Source: Actinophytocola oryzae (GTDB lineage: Bacteria; Actinomycetota; Actinomycetes; Mycobacteriales; Pseudonocardiaceae). From it: DNA of 64,000 bases. Positions 9,593 to 18,854 of this stretch are shown piece after piece. Position 1 is the stretch's first letter, and every line of letters begins with the position of its first letter. Under the pieces are notes generated by a model, which worked only from the letters and a program-made list of their open reading frames with translations, had not been told where the DNA came from and made no database searches. A program made the translations under genes and the position numbers. The stretch is from positions 372,001-436,000 of the forward strand of contig NZ_SOCP01000003.1 of NCBI RefSeq assembly GCF_004364325.1. The letters are read 5' to 3'.

Positions 9593-10483
9593 GTGAGGAT
9601 CGGACTTGGCGCCCCGGTGTCGGGCGCGTGGGCGACACCGGAGACGCTGGCCGGGTTCGCGGCCCGCGCGGAGGAACTGGGCTACGACTCGCTGTGGACG
9701 TTCCAGCGGTTGCTGGTCGGCGTGGACGACAAGCTCGGACCGGAGTACCAGAGCGTGCTGGACCCGTTGCTGGCGTTGACGTTCGCGGCGGCACACACGC
9801 GGCGGATCCGGCTCGGGGTCGCCCTGGTGAACCTGCCGTTCATCTCGCCGGTGTACCTGGCCAAGCAGGCGGCGACGCTCGATGTCCTCTCCCACGGCCG
9901 CCTCGACCTAGGTCTGGGCGTCGGCTGGTCCCCGACGGAGTTCGCGGCGACCGGCGCCTCACGTGAACGGCGCGGCGCGCGGGCGGAGGAGTACGTCCGC
10001 GTGCTGCGAACACTGTGGACGGAGGACCCCGTCTCGTTCGACGGCGAGTTCTACCAGGTGCCGCCGAGCCACATTGCGCCGCGACCGGTGCAGGTTGGTG
10101 GGCCGCCGATCCTGCTGGGCGGCGTGGTGCCCGCGGCGCTGCGACGGGCAGGGCGGATCGCGGCGGGCTGGATGAGCCGCAGTGCCCACGACCTGGACGG
10201 CATCGCGGAGGACATCGCGGTCGTCCGGGGGGCGTCGCCGGAGCCGTCGTCGGTCCGGGTGGTGGTGAGGGGCGTGATCCGCCTCGGCGAGCGGAAGGGC
10301 CGCCTTTCCGGCACGTACGACGACATCCGCGCCGACACGGCGTGGCTCGCGGAGCAGGGCGTGACCGAGCTGTACTACGACCTCAACTGGGACAGGCGGA
10401 TCGGCAACCCGACCGTGCCCGCCGACGACGCCACCGCACTGGCCATGGAGATCGCCGAGGCCCTCGCCCCCGCCCGGCACTGA
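9593..10483 (+). CDS. LLM-class (luciferase-like) flavin/F420-dependent oxidoreductase
   Basis: A 296-residue TIM-barrel protein of the bacterial luciferase-like superfamily. Signs are the N-terminal MRIGLGAPVSG strand, LGVALVNLPF, the LDVLSHGRLDLGLGVGW segment and the RPVQVGGPPILLGG phosphate-binding region. Actinobacterial members commonly use coenzyme F420 or FMN, and the substrate is unknown. The GTG at 9593 is taken as the start because it gives the usual N-terminal beta strand. The stop codon TGA at 10481-10483 is part of the first GAAGG-ACG-CCTTC palindrome of the downstream array, so the repeat abuts or supplies the end of the gene. Confidence 0.88.
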   Translation: MRIGLGAPVSGAWATPETLAGFAARAEELGYDSLWTFQRLLVGVDDKLGPEYQSVLDPLLALTFAAAHTRRIRLGVALVNLPFISPVYLAKQAATLDVLSHGRLDLGLGVGWSPTEFAATGASRERRGARAEEYVRVLRTLWTEDPVSFDGEFYQVPPSHIAPRPVQVGGPPILLGGVVPAALRRAGRIAAGWMSRSAHDLDGIAEDIAVVRGASPEPSSVRVVVRGVIRLGERKGRLSGTYDDIRADTAWLAEQGVTELYYDLNWDRRIGNPTVPADDATALAMEIAEALAPARH

Positions 10484-10702
10484 AGGACGCCTTCCCAGCC
10501 CCGACCACCGCCCACCGCACGTTCCGAAGGACGCCTTCCTAACGCCCAGCGTTACGAAGGACGCCTTCCTAACGCTGGACGCACCGAAGAACGCCCTCCC
10601 AGCCCCGACCACCGCCCACCGCACGTTCCGAAGGACGCCTTCCTAACGCCCAGCGTTACGAAGGACGCCTTCCTAACGCTGGACGCACCGAAGGACGCCT
10701 TC
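10482..10702. repeat. Array of GAAGG-N3-CCTTC palindromes with a 104-bp tandem duplication
   Basis: Seven copies of the 13-bp palindrome GAAGGACGCCTTC (one degenerate) start at 10482, 10526, 10556, 10586, 10630, 10660 and 10690. Within a block they recur every 30 bp and are separated by 17 bp such as CTAACGCCCAGCGTTAC, itself an inverted repeat. The whole block is duplicated with a 104-bp period (10482/10586, 10526/10630, 10556/10660, 10586/10690). The array could form nested hairpins and may act as a terminator for the upstream gene. Similar arrays occur at 13129, 36407 and 56413. Confidence 0.9.
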
Positions 10703-11164
10703 ATTACGCTGGGGCGGGCCGAAGGGTGCGAGCCGGGCGGGTGGGTGCGAGCGGAGCGGGTGCCAGCGGAGCCGGGCGGGCCAGCGGAGCCGGCGGGTGC
10801 CAGCGGAGCCGGGCGGGTGCCAGCGGGCCGAAGCCCGGGCCCGGCAGGTCGGTTGCCGGGGCCAAGACCGGACGCGGGAGGGACGGGACCGGACCCGGGC
10901 GTGCCAACCGGTGTTCGAGGCCGGGCGTACCAACCGGTGGGTCAGGGCCGGGCGTGTCACAGCCGGGTGGATCAAGCGCGGGTGGATCAAGCGCGGGTGG
11001 ATCAAGCGCGGGTGGGTCCGTGGGTCGAACCGACGGCCCGGCGCCGGTTCGGGGCATTTCGGGCATTGCTGGAGTCCATGGCGGGTTCCGTGAACATTCG
11101 TGGGGTCGATCCGGCATGCTCTGCGGCGCGGGCGCGGGGCCCGCAGGGGTGGAGAAGCGACCAC
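10703..11164. other. G-rich leader upstream of the APC permease
   Basis: About 460 bp with no supportable gene. It is strongly purine/G-skewed on the plus strand and built of imperfect short repeats (variants of GTGCCAGCGGAGCCGGGCGG between 10758 and 10830). It probably contains the promoter and leader of the permease gene. No riboswitch fold could be recognised by eye. Confidence 0.5.
10966..11010. repeat. Three perfect 15-bp tandem repeats
   Basis: GGTGGATCAAGCGCG is repeated three times without mismatch at 10966, 10981 and 10996, about 155 bp upstream of the APC permease start. It could be a slippage product or a multi-site operator. Confidence 0.85.
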
Positions 11165-13126
11165 ATGGACACGACCGACCAGTTCGCGGTGCCCGCGACC
11201 CTGGGCAGCCCGGCCAGGACGACGGCACCGCGTGGTATCGGCAGATGGCTGCTCCACCACCAGGTCGCACCCGTCGGCCCCGAGTCGAGCGGGGGTCACG
11301 GCAAGCCGCAGCCGTGGTGGAAGGTCATGTGCCTCACCGGCGTCGACTACTTCTCCACCCTGTCCTACCTGCCTGCGATCGCGGCGCTCGCGGCCGGCGC
11401 GCTCTCGCCGCTCGCCACGCTCCTGATCGTGGCGCTCACGCTCTTCGGCATGCTGCCCATGTACCGCCGCGTGGCACGCGAGTCGCCCAACGGCCAGGGC
11501 TCCGTCGCGATGCTGGAGACGTTGCTGCCCTTCTGGCGCGGCAAGATCTTCGTGCTGGTGCTGCTGGGCTTCGTCGCCACCTCGTGGCTCATCACGATCA
11601 CGCTGTCCGCCGCCGACGCGTCCGTGCACATGGTCGAGAACCCCGCGTTCCCCGCCGTGCTGCACGGCCACGAGGTCATCATCACCGTCGTACTGCTGCT
11701 CGTCCTCGGCGGCGTGTTCCTGCTGGGCTTCTCCGAGGCCATCGGCGTCGCCATCCCGCTCGTCGCGATCTTCCTCGTGCTCAACGCGGTCATCGTCGTC
11801 GTCGGGGCCGTGGACGTGTTCGGCGAGCCGGACGCCCTCTCGCGCTGGACCGACCGGCTCACCGAGAGCGGCGGCGGCTTCCTCGACATCGCCGGTCCTG
11901 CCGTGCTCGCGTTCCCGCTGCTGGTGCTGGGCCTGTCCGGCTTCGAGACCGGCGTGTCGATGATGCCGCTCATCAAGGCCGACAACCCGGAGCAGAAGGT
12001 CCGCAACACCGCCAAGCTGCTGGCCACCGCGGCTCTGGTCATGTCGGTGTACCTGGTCGCGACCAGCTTCATCACGACCGTGCTCATCCCGCCGAGGGAG
12101 TTCGAGGACGGCGGCGAGGCCAGTGGCCGCGCACTCGCCTACCTCGCGCACGAGCACCTCGGCGCGGCCTTCGGCACCGTCTACGACATCTCCAGCGTCC
12201 TGATCCTCTGGTTCGCCGGCGCCTCCGCGATGGCCGGACTGATCAACATCGTGCCCCGCTACCTGCCCGCGTACGGCATGGCGCCGGAGTGGGGCCGGGC
12301 CGTGCGCCCCGTGGTGCTCGTCTACACGGTGATCAGCATCGGCATCACGGTCGCGTTCGGCGCGGACGTCAACGCGCAGGCCGGCGCGTACGCGACCGGG
12401 ATCCTCGCCATGATGGTGTCCGGCGCGGTCGCCGTGACGATCTCGGCGTTCCGCAAGGGGCAGACCAGGGGCGGCATCGCGTTCACGGTGCTCACGCTCG
12501 TCCTCCTGTACGCCCTGGTCGAGAACGTGATCGAGAAGCCGGACGGCATCGCCATCTCCGCGGCCTTCATCGCGGGGATCATCGTGGTGTCGCTGGTCTC
12601 CCGCGTCACCCGCACGACGGAGCTCCGGGTCGACCGCATCGAGTTCGACGAGCCGGCGCGCCGCTTCGTCACCGACAGCATCGCCTTCGACGACCGCCTC
12701 GACCTCGTGGCCAACAAGCGGCAGGCGGGCGACGAGGCCGAGTACGACGCGAAGGAGGCCGAGCAGCGGGGCATGAACCCGGTGCCCGGCGCCGCGGACG
12801 TGCTGTTCATCGAGATCGACGTCGTCGACCCGTCCGAGTTCGCGAACGTGCTGGTGGTGCGGGGCGTCTCGGTCGGCACACACCGCATCCTCCGCGTCGA
12901 GGCACCCGCCGCCCCGAACGCCATCGCCGCGATCCTGCTGGCACTGCGCGACGCGACCGGCAGGCGGCCGCGCTGCTACTTCGAGTGGTCGGAGGGCAAC
13001 CCGCTCGGGCACCTGTTCCGCTACCTGATCCTCGGCCAGGGCGACACGCCTCCGGTCGTCCGGGAGATCCTCCGCCAGCACGAGCCGGACCCCGCGCGGC
13101 GCCCGCGCATCCACGTCGGCGGCTGA
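11165..13126 (+). CDS. APC-superfamily amino acid/cation permease
   Basis: A 653-residue membrane protein. A soluble N-terminus of about 55 residues is followed by roughly twelve hydrophobic helices starting at [18 protein letters not shown], and then a cytoplasmic C-terminal domain of about 140 residues after [13 protein letters not shown]. The helix pattern and [22 protein letters not shown] fit the APC superfamily. The C-terminal soluble domain could be regulatory, by analogy with KimA-type transporters, but that is inference and the substrate is unknown. The frame is open for another 140 codons upstream. The ATG at 11165 is chosen because GGTGGAGAAG precedes it and the upstream part is repetitive low-complexity sequence. 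The stop is followed directly by a degenerate palindrome pair. Confidence 0.85.
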   Translation: MDTTDQFAVPATLGSPARTTAPRGIGRWLLHHQVAPVGPESSGGHGKPQPWWKVMCLTGVDYFSTLSYLPAIAALAAGALSPLATLLIVALTLFGMLPMYRRVARESPNGQGSVAMLETLLPFWRGKIFVLVLLGFVATSWLITITLSAADASVHMVENPAFPAVLHGHEVIITVVLLLVLGGVFLLGFSEAIGVAIPLVAIFLVLNAVIVVVGAVDVFGEPDALSRWTDRLTESGGGFLDIAGPAVLAFPLLVLGLSGFETGVSMMPLIKADNPEQKVRNTAKLLATAALVMSVYLVATSFITTVLIPPREFEDGGEASGRALAYLAHEHLGAAFGTVYDISSVLILWFAGASAMAGLINIVPRYLPAYGMAPEWGRAVRPVVLVYTVISIGITVAFGADVNAQAGAYATGILAMMVSGAVAVTISAFRKGQTRGGIAFTVLTLVLLYALVENVIEKPDGIAISAAFIAGIIVVSLVSRVTRTTELRVDRIEFDEPARRFVTDSIAFDDRLDLVANKRQAGDEAEYDAKEAEQRGMNPVPGAADVLFIEIDVVDPSEFANVLVVRGVSVGTHRILRVEAPAAPNAIAAILLALRDATGRRPRCYFEWSEGNPLGHLFRYLILGQGDTPPVVREILRQHEPDPARRPRIHVGG

Positions 13127-13128
13127 TA

Positions 13129-13182
13129 CCCAGCGTGAGGAAGGCGTACTTCGGTGCACCCAGCGTGAGGATGGCGTCCTCC
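13129..13182. repeat. Degenerate pair of the 30-bp palindrome family
   Basis: CCCAGCGTGAGG occurs at 13129-13140 and 13159-13170, a 30-bp period, each followed by a decayed GAAGG-N3-CCTTC element (GAAGGCGTACTTC, then GATGGCGTCCTCC). The pair begins 2 bp after the stop codon of the permease, as seen at other arrays in this window. Confidence 0.75.
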
Positions 13183-13232
13183 AACGCGCTTCGGCCTTGA
13201 CTTCACGTGTGGACGATGGCTGAGATGGATCA

Positions 13233-14285
13233 GTGATCGCCGAGACCAAGCCGCAGGTGACGGACGACTCGGTGACGTTCCGGCTTCCCGACGCCGACTC
13301 CGCGCTGGAGAGCACCCGTCTGCTCCCCGCACTGTCCCTTCCGGACACCGGACTCGAGTTCACCTTCGACGACGGCTCGTGGCGGCTCACGCTCCCCCGG
13401 CCGCCGGTCGACCGCATGGAGTACCGGCTCCAGTTGCGACATCCGGCGGGTGACCTCGAGGAGATCTGCGACCCCGGCAACCCCCTGCGCGCGCCGGGTG
13501 CCTTCGGCGACAAGTCGGTGGTCGAGTTCCCCGGCTACACCGCCCCCGACTGGCTCGCGGCCCACGTGGCCGACGCCGAGGTCACCGACCTCGCCGTGCC
13601 CGCGCCGCTGCTCGGCGGTGAGGTCGCCGTGCGGCTCTGGTCGCCCGCGCAGGCGGCGGAACCGCTTCCCCTGCTCGTGGCCCACGACGGCCCCGAGTAC
13701 GACGCGCTCTCGGGTCTCACCGCGTACGCGGGGGCGATGGTCGAGTCGGGCACGCTGCCGCCCTTCCGGGTCGCGCTGCTCGCGCCGGGCAACCGCGACG
13801 AGGAGTACGCGGCCAACCCCCGGTATGCCGCGACCCTGCACCAGCGGGTCCTGCCGACGCTGCGGCAGCTGGTGGCCGTGCGGGAGCCGGTCGTCGGCAT
13901 GGGCGCGAGCCTCGGCGGCCTCGCCATGCTGCACGCGCAACGCGCACTTCCCGGCCTGTTCGGCGGGCTGTTCCTGCAGTCCGCCTCGTTCCTGACCGTC
14001 GACCTCGACCCGCAGGAGCAGCACCGGTTCAGCAGGTTCGGGCAGGTCAGCGTGTACGTGGCGGACGTGCCGCGCTCGGTGCCGAGCGAGACCGTGCCCG
14101 TCGTGATGACCTGCGGTCTCGCCGAGGAGAACCTCGCCAACAACCGGCAGATGGCCGCGATCCTCGCCAGGCAGGGCTACGACGCCCGGCTGGTCGAGGT
14201 GGCCGACGCGCACAACTACGTCGGCTGGCGCGACGCCTTCGACCCGTCCCTGACCGCCCTCCTGCGCGCCGTGTGGACCGCCTGA
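13233..14285 (+). CDS. Enterochelin-esterase-like alpha/beta hydrolase
   Basis: A 350-residue cytoplasmic protein. An N-terminal beta-rich domain of about 100 residues contains MEYRLQLRHPAGD and EEICDPGNP, reminiscent of the CBM48-like domain of Fes/IroD esterases. An esterase domain follows, with the nucleophile elbow GASLGG near residues 222-227 and a late His in DAHNYVGW. This fits hydrolysis of an ester of a siderophore, sugar or peptide. It is first of a three-gene unit, and its TGA overlaps the ATG of the next esterase (TGATG). The GTG at 13233 has a GAGATGG sequence upstream. The substrate is not deducible. Confidence 0.85.
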   Translation: MIAETKPQVTDDSVTFRLPDADSALESTRLLPALSLPDTGLEFTFDDGSWRLTLPRPPVDRMEYRLQLRHPAGDLEEICDPGNPLRAPGAFGDKSVVEFPGYTAPDWLAAHVADAEVTDLAVPAPLLGGEVAVRLWSPAQAAEPLPLLVAHDGPEYDALSGLTAYAGAMVESGTLPPFRVALLAPGNRDEEYAANPRYAATLHQRVLPTLRQLVAVREPVVGMGASLGGLAMLHAQRALPGLFGGLFLQSASFLTVDLDPQEQHRFSRFGQVSVYVADVPRSVPSETVPVVMTCGLAEENLANNRQMAAILARQGYDARLVEVADAHNYVGWRDAFDPSLTALLRAVWTA

Positions 14286-15010
14286 TGCGCCGTGACCAGT
14301 ACGAGGTCGGCGGTGGCACCGTGATCGCCTACGGCCACTACGGCCGCCCGTTCCTCGTGTTCCCCTCCGAGCAGGGCCGAGCGTGGGACTTCGAGGCCAA
14401 CGGCATGATCGACGGCGTTCGGGGTCTGCTCGAGGACGGCCGGGTGAAGCTCTACTGCGTGGACTCACTCGACGCCGACTCCTGGTCGAACAAGTCGATC
14501 CCGCTCGAGGAGCGGGCGCACCGGCACGGCGTGTACGAGTCGTGGATCCTCGGCGACGTCCTGCCGTCGATCCACGCGGACTGCGGCGGCCCGACCGAGG
14601 TGGCCACGCTCGGCTGCTCGCTCGGCGCGTTCCACGCCGTCCTGTTCGGACTCCGCCGCGCCGACCTGTTCCCGCTCGCCGTCGGCATGTCCGGCAACTA
14701 CGACCCGGCCACGTGGCACGGGTGGGGCGACCGCGGCGAGGCGGCGTACTTCACGAACCCGACCGACTTCGTGCCCAACCTGCACGGCGACCACCTCGAC
14801 TGGCTCCGCGACCGGCTGTCACTGCTGCTGGTCGTCGGGCAGGGCCAGTGGGAGGACACGACCGGCTCCCTGTCCTCCACCCGCCACTTCGCACAGCTGG
14901 CCCAGAGCAAGGGCCTTCGGTGCGAGCTGGACGTGTGGGGCCACGACGTGCCGCACGACTGGCCGTCCTGGCGGGCCCAGCTCGCCCATCACCTACCCCG
15001 TTTCTGCTAG
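14285..15010 (+). CDS. Esterase-family (esterase D-like) hydrolase
   Basis: A 241-residue alpha/beta hydrolase of the putative-esterase family, lacking a signal peptide. The nucleophile elbow LGCSLGAF is near residue 108 and HDWPSW near the C-terminus offers the catalytic His. The ATG at 14285 overlaps the previous stop by one base. A GTG four codons upstream is possible but lies inside the preceding gene. It follows another esterase and precedes an ATP-grasp ligase with tight spacing, so the three proteins probably act in one pathway. The pairing of two different esterases with a ligase suggests a cycle of forming and hydrolysing an acyl, ester or amide bond. This last point is inference. 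Confidence 0.85.
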   Translation: MRRDQYEVGGGTVIAYGHYGRPFLVFPSEQGRAWDFEANGMIDGVRGLLEDGRVKLYCVDSLDADSWSNKSIPLEERAHRHGVYESWILGDVLPSIHADCGGPTEVATLGCSLGAFHAVLFGLRRADLFPLAVGMSGNYDPATWHGWGDRGEAAYFTNPTDFVPNLHGDHLDWLRDRLSLLLVVGQGQWEDTTGSLSSTRHFAQLAQSKGLRCELDVWGHDVPHDWPSWRAQLAHHLPRFC

Positions 15011-15019
15011 GAGGATCGC

Positions 15020-16249
15020 GTGGACCGCACGGAACACCTGCTGGGCCTCCTGCTGGGCACCGAGGAGGACTGGCCGAGGGCGTTCGAGGAGCTCGTGCGC
15101 AGGCTCGGCCCGGTCAGCCACGACGGCGCCGACCACACGTTGCGCACCGAGCGGATCACCATCGAGCCGTTCGACCTGCGGGCGAAGCCGACCTACCACC
15201 TGGTGATCGACCGGCTGGCCTACTGGTACTACGTGCCCCGCGAGTGGCTGAAGAAGGCCGCGCTAATGGACGACGTGTACCTGCTCAACAGCCCGTTCAC
15301 GTTCCAGTCCATGGAGAAGCACGCCGCGTACTGCGCGATGATCAGGCTGGGCCTGAAGGTGCCGGACACCTGGCTGGTGCCGTACAAGAACCCGGTCGAC
15401 AACGCGCGCTACGCCTACACGGCGGCGAAGTACAACCAGCCGTTCGACCTCGACGAGATCGCCGACAGCATCGGCTATCCGCTGTACATGAAGCCCTACG
15501 ACGGCGGTGCGTGGCGTGGCGTGTCCCGCATCCGCGACGACGAGACGCTGCACCACGCGTACGACGAGTCGGGCGAGATGCTGATGCACCTGCAGGCATC
15601 CGTGGAGCCCTACGACGTGTTCGCGCGGTCGCTGACCATCGGCCCGGACAGCATGGTGATGAAGTTCCAGCCGGACCAGCCGATGCACAACCGCTACGCC
15701 GTGGACCACTCGTTCCTGTCGGCGAGCGCGGGCGAGGAGGTGCTGACGATCTCCCGGCTCATCAACGCGTTCTTCCGCTGGGAGTTCAACTCCTGCGAGA
15801 GCCTGGTCCTCGGGGAGTCCGTGCACCCGATCGACTACGCGAACGCGTGCCCGGACATCTCCATCACCTCGCTGCACTACTACTTCCCGTGGGCCATCGG
15901 GACACTGCTGAAGTGGTCGGTGTTCTGCGCGGTGTCGGGCCGCAGGCCGAGGCTGGACCTGGACACCCGCAACTACTTCGCGGTGGCCGACTCGGACCGG
16001 ACCTACGACGAGAAGCTCACCGAGTACCGGCGCCTGGCCGACGACTACTTCGAAACCGAGCGTTACCAGGACTTCTGCGCGACCTCACTGTCCCACGTGG
16101 ACAGCATGGTGCGGGACTGGGTGACGTCACCGGCCTTCGACGACCTGCTGGTCGAGACCGTGCGCTCGACCTACCCGGCGAGCGAGCACGACCGGTTCGT
16201 CGCGCACTTCCGCGGGTTACTCGGCCTGTGGGTCGCGGACAACGCGTAG
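15020..16249 (+). CDS. ATP-grasp domain protein
   Basis: A 409-residue protein with an ATP-grasp core. YPLYMKPYDGGAWRGVSRI (about 153-171) is the ATP-binding lysine/glycine-rich loop, and an acidic metal-binding region lies further on (VLGESVHPIDYANACPDIS). ATP-grasp enzymes join a carboxylate to an amine or thiol through an acyl phosphate. The particular substrate cannot be told. A strong AGGAGG overlaps the stop codon of the upstream esterase and precedes the GTG by 6 bp, so the gene belongs to the esterase operon. Its last 33 bp overlap the convergent PEP-mutase-like gene. Many Tyr, Trp and Asp residues suggest a soluble globular enzyme. Confidence 0.83.
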   Translation: MDRTEHLLGLLLGTEEDWPRAFEELVRRLGPVSHDGADHTLRTERITIEPFDLRAKPTYHLVIDRLAYWYYVPREWLKKAALMDDVYLLNSPFTFQSMEKHAAYCAMIRLGLKVPDTWLVPYKNPVDNARYAYTAAKYNQPFDLDEIADSIGYPLYMKPYDGGAWRGVSRIRDDETLHHAYDESGEMLMHLQASVEPYDVFARSLTIGPDSMVMKFQPDQPMHNRYAVDHSFLSASAGEEVLTISRLINAFFRWEFNSCESLVLGESVHPIDYANACPDISITSLHYYFPWAIGTLLKWSVFCAVSGRRPRLDLDTRNYFAVADSDRTYDEKLTEYRRLADDYFETERYQDFCATSLSHVDSMVRDWVTSPAFDDLLVETVRSTYPASEHDRFVAHFRGLLGLWVADNA

Positions 16250-16945
16250 TTCCTCGAGGAGGGTCGCCTGCAGCCGGCGCCACAGGACCGCGGCGAGCGA
16301 GATCCTGGCGACGCCGGTCGCGGTGAGGTCCTGGATCGACAGGTCCTGGCGCTTCATCGCGTTCACCGGCGCGCCCACCTCGTCGACGAACGCCTTCATA
16401 CCGGTCCCGAGCAGGATCGGGTAGACGCAGTCCGCGCCTGCCGCCAGGTACGCCCTCGCCCGCGAGATCCCCTCCTCCAGCACGCTGTCCTGGTCCTTCG
16501 CGGACAGGAACACGTCCACCCTGGCATTGATCACGAGGTCCTGACCGGCCGCCGCGCGGACGGCGGCAAGGTAGTCCGCCTGCCTGTCCGCCGGGACGAG
16601 ACCGCCGCCGACGTGGTCGGTGTCCTCGAGGTTGCAGCCGACCGCGCCCACGTCCAGCAGCCGGGCGGCCAGTTCGGCGGGCGGCAGGCCGTAGCCCGCC
16701 TCGGCGTCGACCGTCACCGGGACGTCGACCGCACGGGTGATCCGGCGGGCCGCGGCGAACATCTCGTCGACGTCGGCCGCCTGGTGGTCCGCATGGCCGA
16801 GTGACTCGGCCACCGCGAGCGAGCTGGTCGCGACCACGGGGAACCCCGCCTCGACGACCAGCCTCGCGGTCCCCGCGTCCCACACGTTCGGCAGCACGAG
16901 CGGCCGGCCGGGGACGTGCAGGGACCGCAGCAGCGCGGCCGTCAT
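16217..16945 (-). CDS. Isocitrate lyase/PEP mutase superfamily protein
   Basis: A 242-residue TIM-barrel protein. VTVDAEAGYG, CNLEDT and INARVDVFL are the metal/phosphonate-binding motifs of the PEP mutase/2-methylisocitrate lyase branch. The KKCGH loop of true isocitrate lyases is absent. It probably cleaves or forms a C-C or C-P bond next to a carboxylate, but the exact reaction is unknown. The ATG at 16945 overlaps the stop of the AhpD-like gene by 3 bp (ATGA). A longer frame exists upstream inside that gene and was rejected. The 3' end overlaps the convergent ATP-grasp gene by 33 bp. Confidence 0.85.
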   Translation of the reverse strand: MTAALLRSLHVPGRPLVLPNVWDAGTARLVVEAGFPVVATSSLAVAESLGHADHQAADVDEMFAAARRITRAVDVPVTVDAEAGYGLPPAELAARLLDVGAVGCNLEDTDHVGGGLVPADRQADYLAAVRAAAGQDLVINARVDVFLSAKDQDSVLEEGISRARAYLAAGADCVYPILLGTGMKAFVDEVGAPVNAMKRQDLSIQDLTATGVARISLAAVLWRRLQATLLEELRVVRDPQAE

Positions 16946-17400
16946 CGGGTCGGCAGCGCGGGGCGGGCGGGCACGGCCAGCCGGTTGTAGCCGTTGATGA
17001 TCACCACGAGCCAGACCACCGCCTGGTACTGCGCCTCGGTGAGCACCTTGGTGGCGTACTCGTAGACCTCGTCGGGCACGTCGCGGGTCTCGGACAGCCG
17101 GGTGATCGTCTCGGCCAGCTCGAGCGCCGCACGCTCCTGCTCGCTGTACAGGTCGGTCTCGCGCCACGCGGCGAGCAGGTTCAGCCTGCGCGGGTCCTCG
17201 CCGTGCTCGAGCGAGTCGGCGGTGTGCATGTCGAGGCAGAAGGCGCACGCGTTCATCTGCGACGCCCGGATCTTCACCAGCTCCATGAGCTTGTCGTCGA
17301 GTCCCGCTGCCTTCCCCGCCTTCACGACCTCCGTCGACGCCGCGTAGAAGGCCTTGAACGCGGCGGGGATGGCGTTGGAGATGTCGATTCGCTGTGTCAT
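16942..17400 (-). CDS. Carboxymuconolactone decarboxylase/AhpD-like protein
   Basis: A 152-residue all-helical protein with the motif CAFCLDMH (about residues 52-59), the CxxC plus His of AhpD-like alkylhydroperoxidases. These act as thiol-dependent peroxidases in many actinobacteria. The gene is divergent from the MocR regulator with only 46 bp between starts, and its stop overlaps the start of the PEP-mutase-like gene. The pair therefore forms a small operon probably controlled by the divergent regulator. The ATG at 17400 gives the normal family length. A longer frame extends into the MocR gene region and is rejected. Confidence 0.88.
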   Translation of the reverse strand: MTQRIDISNAIPAAFKAFYAASTEVVKAGKAAGLDDKLMELVKIRASQMNACAFCLDMHTADSLEHGEDPRRLNLLAAWRETDLYSEQERAALELAETITRLSETRDVPDEVYEYATKVLTEAQYQAVVWLVVIINGYNRLAVPARPALPTR

Positions 17401-17446
17401 GCCAACCACGCTAGCCCCAACCTGTCCACGGGTAGAGTCCAGTTTC

Positions 17447-18817
17447 GTGGCAGAAACGTGGACCAGTTCGTCGGTCGACGCCCACCTGGACTGGACCCCG
17501 GGCAGCGGCAGGCAGGCGCTCGCGCACGCCATCCGCACCGCCATCCGGGACGGCCGGTGGCAGCCGGACGCGGTCGTGCCGTCCACCCGCGCGCTCGCCG
17601 CCGACCTCGGCGTCGCCAGGGGCACGGTCACCCGCGTGTACGCCGACCTGGCCGCCGAGGGCTACCTGCGGACCGCGCAGGGGGCGCCGACCAGGGTCGC
17701 GACCGCGGGTGCCGCGCCGCTGTCGTCACCGGACCCCGCCCACGTCCGGGGGGCGCGGCCGAGGTGGACGCTCATGCCGGGCCAGCCCGACCCGTCGCTG
17801 TTCCCCCGCGACCTGTGGCTGGCCGCGACCCGCCGGGTACTGGCCCACACGCCCAACGACACCTTCGGGTACGGCGAGCCGCGTGGCTCGCTCGTGCTGC
17901 GCAACACCCTCGCCGCGTACCTGGGGCGCAGCCGCGGCGTGCTCGCCGACCCGGCGCGGGTCGTGGTCGTCGGCGGGTTCAGCCACGCGGTGACCGTGCT
18001 CGGCCACGCCCTCGCCGACCTCGGCATGCACGAGATGGCGTTCGAGGACCCGTCGATCGACCGGTTCCGGCAGGTCGCGACGGCAGTGGGCCAGCGGGTC
18101 GTCGGCGTGCCGGTCGACGGCGACGGGCTCGTCGTGGCCGAGCTGGACAGCCCCTCGGTGGTCGTGACCCCCGCCCACCAGGCACCGCTGGGCGTCACGA
18201 TGGCTCCGGCCCGCCGCACCGCGCTGACCAGGCACGGTGCGCTGGTGATCGAGGACGACTACGACGGCGAGTTCCGCTACGACCACCACCAGGTGGGCGC
18301 GCTGCAGGCGCTCGCGCCGGAACGGGTGGTCTACGCGGGCACGGCCAGCAAGTCGCTGTCGCCGTCGCTGCGCCTCGGCTGGCTGGTGCTGCCGAGGTTC
18401 CTCGTGGACCCGGTGGTCGCGGCGCTGCGGCGCACCGGCATGGTGCCGCCCACGATCGACCAGCTCGTGCTCGCCGACATGATCAGCTCGGGTGCGTACG
18501 ACCGGCACGTGCGGCGCTGCCGGCTGGAGTACCGGTCCCGCCGCGACCGGCTGGCCGCCGCGCTGCCCGCACACGTCGTCCCGCACGGCATCTCCGCGGG
18601 CCTGCAGCTGTTCGTCCCGCTGTCCCCCGAACAGGAGGCCGCGGTCCCCGCCGCCGCGGCACGCCACTCCCTCGCCATCGAGCGTGCCAGTCCACACGCG
18701 ATCCGGGCCACGGACCCGTTGACGGGACTCATGATCGGCTACGGCGCGCCGACGAAGCCGTCGTTCGCGGGGGCGCTGACGGCGTTGTTGGGCGTATTGG
18801 GTGATATCGGCGTGTAG
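17447..18817 (+). CDS. MocR-type regulator (GntR helix-turn-helix fused to aminotransferase fold)
   Basis: A 456-residue fusion. A GntR-like winged helix (about residues 15-80, STRALAADLGVARGTVTRVY) is joined to a class I aminotransferase domain (about 100-450) with the PLP-lysine motif TASKSLSPSLRLGW near residue 300 and EDDYDGEFRYD. Such proteins use PLP or a PLP adduct as signal, as PdxR, TauR and GabR do. It is read divergently from the AhpD-like/PEP-mutase-like pair and probably controls it. No PLP synthesis genes are nearby, so an amino-acid or amine signal is more likely than vitamin B6 control. The GTG at 17447 gives the normal N-terminus. The frame is open 31 codons further upstream into the divergent gene. 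Confidence 0.9.
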   Translation: MAETWTSSSVDAHLDWTPGSGRQALAHAIRTAIRDGRWQPDAVVPSTRALAADLGVARGTVTRVYADLAAEGYLRTAQGAPTRVATAGAAPLSSPDPAHVRGARPRWTLMPGQPDPSLFPRDLWLAATRRVLAHTPNDTFGYGEPRGSLVLRNTLAAYLGRSRGVLADPARVVVVGGFSHAVTVLGHALADLGMHEMAFEDPSIDRFRQVATAVGQRVVGVPVDGDGLVVAELDSPSVVVTPAHQAPLGVTMAPARRTALTRHGALVIEDDYDGEFRYDHHQVGALQALAPERVVYAGTASKSLSPSLRLGWLVLPRFLVDPVVAALRRTGMVPPTIDQLVLADMISSGAYDRHVRRCRLEYRSRRDRLAAALPAHVVPHGISAGLQLFVPLSPEQEAAVPAAAARHSLAIERASPHAIRATDPLTGLMIGYGAPTKPSFAGALTALLGVLGDIGV

Positions 18818-18854
18818 CGCCAGGTGTCCAGTTCTGTCAACGAAACCCCACGAC

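Noticed and set aside
10482..10702. CRISPR array
   Set aside because: The regular 30-bp spacing is tempting, but the spacers are themselves repeated and no cas genes are present.
10703..11164. Riboswitch in the permease leader
   Set aside because: The leader is a repeat-rich G-biased sequence and no known aptamer core could be recognised by eye. A covariance-model search would settle it.
10673..13513. A 946-codon minus-strand frame opposite the APC permease
   Set aside because: Composition is Arg/Asp/His-rich with no domain, typical for the antisense of a GC-rich gene.
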